A DNA stretch of 64,000 nucleotides, taken from Telopea speciosissima (taxonomy: Eukaryota; Streptophyta; Magnoliopsida; Proteales; Proteaceae). The position numbers were made by a program, and so were the translations under genes. Every line of letters starts with the position of its first letter. Position 1 is the stretch's first letter. The stretch covers positions 56,185,378-56,249,377 of the forward strand of contig NC_057926.1 in NCBI RefSeq assembly GCF_018873765.1. The letters run 5' to 3'. Shown piece by piece: positions 58,701-64,000 of this stretch. Under the pieces are notes generated by a model. It saw nothing but the letters and a program-made list of their open reading frames with translations. It was not told the DNA's origin and did no database searches.

Positions 58701-60240
58701 TATGGTCAGAAACTGAAGAGAGGTATCCAAATCAAATTCATATGCATCTGTAAACCTATATTACTTGTTTACACATGACAACAGAAACAGAGAATGAGCA
58801 CCAAATGAACGCCAGACATAGTTCTTAATAAAATGTGTAAAATAAAACAATTCATTAGCAAATACAAACAATTAAAGTACAAAACAGAATGAAATCTAGA
58901 ATGGCAGCATAAGAATAACCACTTGTCCTATAAAATATATTTCAGACAGATGGTATAATTCAGGGCATTCCCAACTTTGAATTGAATTAGCCAATTTAAA
59001 GTTATCTTTCATCTGATGTGCTACCATAAATTTCACTTTTTTTTATTTTTCATGCCAGATTAGTTTAATAGTTTTTTTAATTGAGAGGTACCAGCAAATG
59101 TTTCCCTCGGTGCAGGACAAAATCATGTCTTTTTTTTTTTTTTTTCCAGAAGTAATTTTGTGCTTTAAAATTTTGACATGATCTAAAGCTTGCTTCCATG
59201 ACTCCACAACAAACATCTGCCGAGAAAAGGACCACCATGTTGTTCAATTAGAAATTAAACATGGAAGCATTTACCATAACAATGGGTACTGCCTCAGTCA
59301 TTTATCTGGTTCCAGAATTTATTGATAAAAAATTATTCCATTAAGGTTAAATCCATTGTTTAGAAATGTCTGCGAGTCTGGCATCGTACTCCTGGTACAG
59401 TTGAGGAACAAGGATTACAAAAGGATCTTTGCCACTTTCTAACGCGCCAGAGATGGAGGGAACGGAGAAGAAGCCAACTTGTATTCAAACTCCATAACTA
59501 AATGGAACTCTGACAAACTGAATTCAACACACATTTCGACAAGCATATATGGACCTGAAACTAAAGAAGAGAAATATCTCTACTGCTATCACGCTTGAAC
59601 AGATCAACCACATTAACAGAAATAAGTCTGGAAAGAGGAAAAAAGGAAGAACTTGAAAATAGATCCCAAGGACTTACGGCCCAGTAATGCCTATTCGTAA
59701 TGTCCCAACCACCTCGATAATGCTTGAACCCATCAAGAATATCCGGTCTGTTCGTCCTCTTCGCTGCCAAAACAAGCGTGCCAGCAGAACTTCCATTCGT
59801 AGGTCCTGGCGCTTCTGCAAACTGCAAAAAACCACTCGTCCATGGTCCTAAATTCTCCTCTCCTACAGCAAGAAGGCAAAAAGAAAGCACCAAACACAGG
59901 AAAACAGAAGAGAATTCCTTAGTCATTAAGAAAATGTAAACTCGTGAATTCACGAGCGACACTATTTACATCTTCTAGGATTTTATAATTAAACCGAAAC
60001 TGACAGAAAGAGAAAGTAGTAAACATTACTACCGCAAAATCTACAATAAAAATGGAAATTATGGCAGAGTAATGACTAATGAACGAGCATTCCCACACAT
60101 TCAAGAACGGTAAACGAACCTAAGATTAGCTTCCCAAAACCATCTTTGTTTCCCGGAAAGCTGGAAGAAACAGCTGAAATCGCATTGAGAGCAGTTAAAA
60201 CAATTAGAACTAAAGCGATCTGAGCAACGACGAGCTTCAT
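55171..60240 (-). CDS. Five-pass membrane protein, At2g25270/At2g12400 type
   Basis: Exons on the minus strand: 60120-60240, 59678-59862, 58511-58689, 57476-57760, 57326-57384, 57179-57215, 57002-57073, 56105-56429, 55171-55620; phases close to 570 residues. A signal peptide (about 1-24) is followed by GEENLGPWTSGFLQFAEAPG and GWDITNRHYWASVGFTG, then membrane spans near 107-130, 147-170, 258-279, 289-313 and 500-520. The first large outer loop (171-256) is helical with VVNQSDYTVQTLRNVTDFLS; the second (314-499) is Cys-rich (NAISDTCVAMGEWVENPQAE, SSILPCVDQ, PLCSPF, CNFVRD, DYCPP). The order of spans recalls animal tweety proteins, but that is only topology. Function unknown; some annotations call relatives plasma membrane fusion protein. 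Confidence 0.92.
55751..55783. repeat. (GA)n microsatellite in the last intron
   Basis: A GA repeat of about 30 bp after a TGTG-rich stretch, in the intron between exons 8 and 9 of the membrane-protein gene. Confidence 0.9.
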
Positions 60241-60780
60241 TTGCAGTACATTTGCGGCTAAAGCTCTGCGAGTCTCAGAGCACACACTGCAAACGAAGAG
60301 AATCCATAAACAGTTCTCTAATTCTCTCTTTCTCTCTGAGAGAAAACTTGCAGAGAGATGAGAGATTTCTCTGCCAGTTCCCTTACATTCTGGAATGTTA
60401 GGGTTTTTATATATAGATCGACAGAGAGAAGACGCAAGAGATGAGAGAGAGAGAAAGCGGGAAGAGAAGCAGCGAAAGGTCACATGGAAGAAGTGATGGG
60501 CTGCTGAGGCAACGGAAAAAAGGCGGGGGGGCTGCCGAAAAGGATAAAAGAATAAAGAAGTCCTTCTCAATTATAAGGAAAACAACCAGCAGCAGATCTT
60601 TTGTCGTTTCCGTTTTTTCTCATTAATTTTCCAATTTATTTTGTTGTTCATAATTCATACCTTTTTACAAAAATAACCTTACCTTTTGTAAACATTGACT
60701 CCACGATCCTGCTACCCTCACTCAGTTGACGTAAATACCCTAATAATGAAGCAGGGATTTAATGTGGGCGTCAATTTCCA
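60241..60780 (-). promoter_or_regulatory. Membrane-protein gene leader and promoter region
   Basis: Minus-strand leader upstream of the ATG at 60240 is CT-rich (GA-rich on plus: 60430-60475), as is usual for plant 5' UTRs. A TATATATA word at about 60408-60415 with the leader roughly 30-120 bp downstream makes a plausible TATA box. The position is inferred, not measured. Confidence 0.45.
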
Positions 60781-61568
60781 GACCGAATCGGCTGGCCAGA
60801 CCGGGTTCATTTCACATAAAAGGACTTTGCAACCTTCCTATTGACGAAACTGTTCCATCGAACATAATTGATGCCCTCCCCTGTGCCACTGCTTGCTCAA
60901 ATAACCATCTCTCTTTTTAATGGTCTGGTAAAAAACCATTAAACTAATCCAATAAGACACTGAACTGGGGGGATCAAAACCTAAACCAGACTTGAGCTTA
61001 ACGGTCTGGTTTTGGTTTGACCTATTACCAACCCAAAATCGGTTCATCCCAATTGACACCCGTAGATTTAGATGTGTTTTGAGGTTTTTCTAGTCATTTT
61101 AAAATTTAAACTATAGAGCATGTCTGGAAGATGTCGAAGTAAGGTTAAGAATCCAAGTGAATGGGAACAGAGCAGAAGAATGAAGAATCTCTTGGAAAAG
61201 GAACCAAACACATTCTTTAATTGGGATTAATATTTTTTTTTTTAATACCCTTTTTTATTAGGGTCTCTTTCTGTCTTTTCATCTTATCCATCACATTTTA
61301 CATATCTCTTGGATACTCAATCTAATGCAATCAAGTATATGGGGTCCATAATATCTCTGAATACCTAGACACGTATAATCCGCCTGTTCAATCTCCGGTG
61401 TTAATTGAATTGGGTATTACGCTTTGTTAACCTCATAATAAGGCAAAAGCAATGCTAATTATATGGTTATTAATGAGTCGGTTCATCCCACTACTACTTT
61501 GAACCGACCTCAACCATGATTACTTCATTTTCCTCCTTATTTTTGAAAAAAAATTTCTTAAATACCGG

Positions 61569-61996
61569 GTAAAGGTGTCAGTCGATTTGGTCCGATTTTG
61601 GTAAACAGCTTCAATCTATTTCTCAGCCAAACCATTAAGTTGAAGTTCTATTTTGGTCCAGTTTAATCCGGGTTTTCATCATTTTACTCTTATCGGGTTA
61701 TTATCGTCGGTCTGATATCAGTTTCAGTCTGATTTGGTTTCAGTGTTACCTACAAATATTAAAAAAATCAGTAATACAATTATCCCTCCCCCCGCCCCCT
61801 TTTTTTTTTTTTGGTTTCTTAATGGTTTCATATCTTCTTTTTTTTTTTGTTTGGTTCTCGGTTCAATTTGATTTTTGGTTTCCATTTTTTATCGTTCTCT
61901 GAAAATCCCAATCTAAAACCATCCAATTAGGTTTTAGTTCAATCTAATTTTGTTTGGTTGGTCCAACCGGTTTAGATTGCATCTTGACAACCCTAA
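61569..61996. repeat. GGTGTCA-ended repeat, about 430 bp
   Basis: Left end TAAAGGTGTCAGTCGATTTG and right end, reverse-complemented, TTAGGGTTGTCAAGATGC are imperfect inverted repeats; the interior is rich in GGTTT(C/T)GGTT-like words. Plant hAT non-autonomous elements commonly begin (C/T)AGGGGTGTCAA. I found no clean target duplication, so the ends are tentative. Related ends: 18643, 42066, 61050, 63690. Confidence 0.45.
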
Positions 61997-62094
61997 AGCT
62001 AACTTACTATTTCCCTCTCATGTAGTTCTCCACATCACCACTAGTGTGGTGTGCAGATTCCCCCAACACTGGAGTCCTCAATAACCCTCTCTCA

Positions 62095-62360
62095 ACTTTT
62101 TTTGGGCAAGATATCGTTGTTTGGTCGTGTAGTCCCAGCATCAGCGTAGGGCCAATGTGAGTGCATGCAGAAACATCAACATACTGGGTGCTTTTTTTTT
62201 TCTCAAGAGGGGGGGAGGGATGACAATTTTGCATGCTCATGTGGTTAGGTGCCGTAGAAGAAGCATCAACATAATTAAGATTTTTTATTTTACTAGGACA
62301 GTAATTTCATACGCTCCTATGTTTGGGCACAGGGACTATATGAGCAGGCAACATTTTTTT
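62095..62360. repeat. Diverged foldback repeat (relative of 46062)
   Basis: Left GGGCAAGATATCGTTG, CGTGTAGTCCCAGC, GGGCCAATGTGAGTGCATGC; right reverse-complemented TGCCTGCTCATATAGTCCC, TGTGCCCAAACATAGGAGCG. The halves match loosely. Interrupted by a T10 and a G7 run near 62192-62215. Confidence 0.5.
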
Positions 62361-64000
62361 TTTTTCATTTCTTTAATTGCAAAATGAAATTGGACCAGCC
62401 CAAACGAGATTGAGCAATTAAGATCCAAATAATTCCCATTTAAACCAATCCATTTCATTATAACTAATCCACCTGATAGGGTTAGGTTAATCAAAACTGG
62501 CTAGATCCAAGCCAACTCAAAATAAATTGAATCATATGGTCAGGTCATTAATCAATCTACTTTCTTGATTTAACTAATTCATAGCATCAAATCATATTGA
62601 TAATCATGCGACATAGACACCTTTATTTTCCATAATCAATAGACATATCTAAAATATAGTTAAGGATTTAAGGCTAACTAAACTAAAGAATAAAAAGGTT
62701 CCTCTCCTAACGACTCACCAAACTCACATTGTTATAGCTTGGTTTATCCGTCTATTAATGGAGTGGTTTAAGGTCCACATCACAGGAGCTTTCTATTATC
62801 ACAAGTAATCTTTCTTCTTTAGTTTAAGAAAAAGGAAAGAAAGGAGAAAGAGTAGACAGAAAAGCAAATCGGAATTCGGAAAAGCTAATGTTAGATTATA
62901 AGCCATGTTTGGCACGTAATTCCATGGTTACTCACTCTTCGTTGATTCTTCTGTTTTTTCGGTAGAAAATTCGTTGATTCTTCTTATAAAGAAGAAAGAA
63001 AGAGATTGGGGCAGGTTTTAAAAATCCCGAATCCAAATCCGAATTTGTCCCGGTTGATTTCAATATGGATCATAAAAGTTACGGAATTGGTAAGAATCGA
63101 CCCAATTATACCTTGACCCTAGTTTTTAAAAGGATCAGTTGAGCCAGATCGACCAGAGCTGGGATTGGCCTTGGCGGATTCCAATCCAAATTGAACAATC
63201 CAATCTGATTAAGAAACCGTTGGTTGGGGCATAAAAGGGGTGGTTGTTGCCATCATGGTTTTGATCAGGCTTAACGAATCCCTCCGAATTTCAGGCCACA
63301 CGCCGTTTTCTCCCATTTAGGTAATCAGGCCTCATAGGCCAGGGAATGGACATGTTTTTATATTTGGTTGGTCGTTTATCAATCCATAATTGGGTTCTAA
63401 ACAGACAAATTGACTAATCAAGCTATAACAGTCCTTAAACGGGTTATAGTTGTGCTAAATGGGTTTAAATAGGCTAATTAGGATATGCACAGTTGGTTAT
63501 CAGTTATCGGTCGGTCACAGTATTCAGTTAGTCTTGATCAGATGATTGTCAGACCACTATCTCGCATCAAGAATGTCCAGTTATAAATTGATTAGTGCTT
63601 AAACTCAATATGTTTAGTAATCAATCGGACCGACTTTGAGCTTCAATCGATTAACTTAGATCGGATCTACCAAAATGGGCAAACTTTTGACACCCCTAGT
63701 TGCTGATCAGGCGACATAAAGCAGAACCACCACCTTTAATCTTTAATCCTTAAGCCTTAACTCATAAGTCTCAAGTCTTAAGCCTAAAGCCTTGAAACCT
63801 TTATCTCACTAACAAATAGTATAAAGAGGTAATCTTTACTTAGATGATGGGAAAAGCTTGTAGTCTTTTCTTGTTCAAAGAGTAAGCCAGAGGAGGCATA
63901 TGTTTGCACGTAAGGCCTGAACTGGGTTCTAGTCCAAGTATATATGCTATGGTGCATTTCTTGTTCGCTACTTAAAGTGACTTGTGAAGGTTGTTATGGG

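Larger units (their letters stand above)
60781..64000. other. Intergenic dispersed-repeat region
   Basis: No gene seen. It contains hAT-end-like repeats (AATTGACACCCGTAG near 61050; 61569-61996; TTTTGACACCCCTAG near 63690) and the foldback repeat at 62095-62360. The remainder is AT-rich. Confidence 0.45.

Noticed and set aside
59561-59962. 133-codon frame extending membrane-protein exon 2 upstream
   Set aside because: The upstream part is intron; the exon starts at the AG before 59862 and joins in phase to the signal-peptide exon at 60120-60240.

Overview
The window is nuclear DNA of a flowering plant. The evidence is four intron-bearing genes of standard angiosperm type with GT-AG splice sites, plant-type L1 and RTE LINEs, an Au-type SINE, gene-fragment-carrying Mutator-like elements (Pack-MULEs), hAT-like elements, AT-rich intergenic DNA and many microsatellites. 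I cannot name the species; a woody dicot or basal eudicot is a guess from long introns and repeat load.

Layout. 1-5.7 kb is repeat-rich: a TIR element (234-1439), a hairpin element (about 2995-3352), an L1 3' fragment (about 3400-3715) and a Pack-MULE (3716-5688) carrying the first coding exon of an INDETERMINATE DOMAIN zinc-finger gene. 5988-13737 (+) is an EFM4/METTL10-type protein-lysine methyltransferase in 7 exons, with RTE LINE and Au SINE copies in its introns. 15213-16374 (+) is a disrupted F-box/FBA gene followed by three tandem, diverged copies of its roughly 690-bp 3' flank. 20689-31663 (+) is a quiescin sulfhydryl oxidase (QSOX) in 11 exons; its introns hold two hairpin elements, a 924-bp hAT-like element and an L1 fragment. 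A second TIR element lies at 32542-34049. 37151-39967 (-) is a RING-CH (RINGv) membrane E3 ligase in 7 coding exons with a probable 5'-UTR intron reaching about 41.2 kb. 42-54 kb is gene-free: a hAT-like element (42242-42975), a Pack-MULE with F-box/kelch fragments (about 43790-45715), several hairpin MITEs with 8-9 bp target duplications, two L1 3' ends (one with a 35-bp target duplication) and a 29-bp minisatellite. 55171-60240 (-) is a five-pass membrane protein of the Arabidopsis At2g25270/At2g12400 type in 9 exons. 60.6-64 kb is intergenic repeat DNA.

The genes do not form a pathway. QSOX (disulfide formation), the RING-CH ligase (ubiquitination at membranes) and the multi-pass protein belong to the secretory or membrane system, while the methyltransferase modifies the translation machinery; I read the neighbourhood as chance. 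The most distinctive content is the set of short near-full-length inverted-repeat (hairpin) elements and the four long-TIR elements, at least two of which carry pieces of recognisable host genes.
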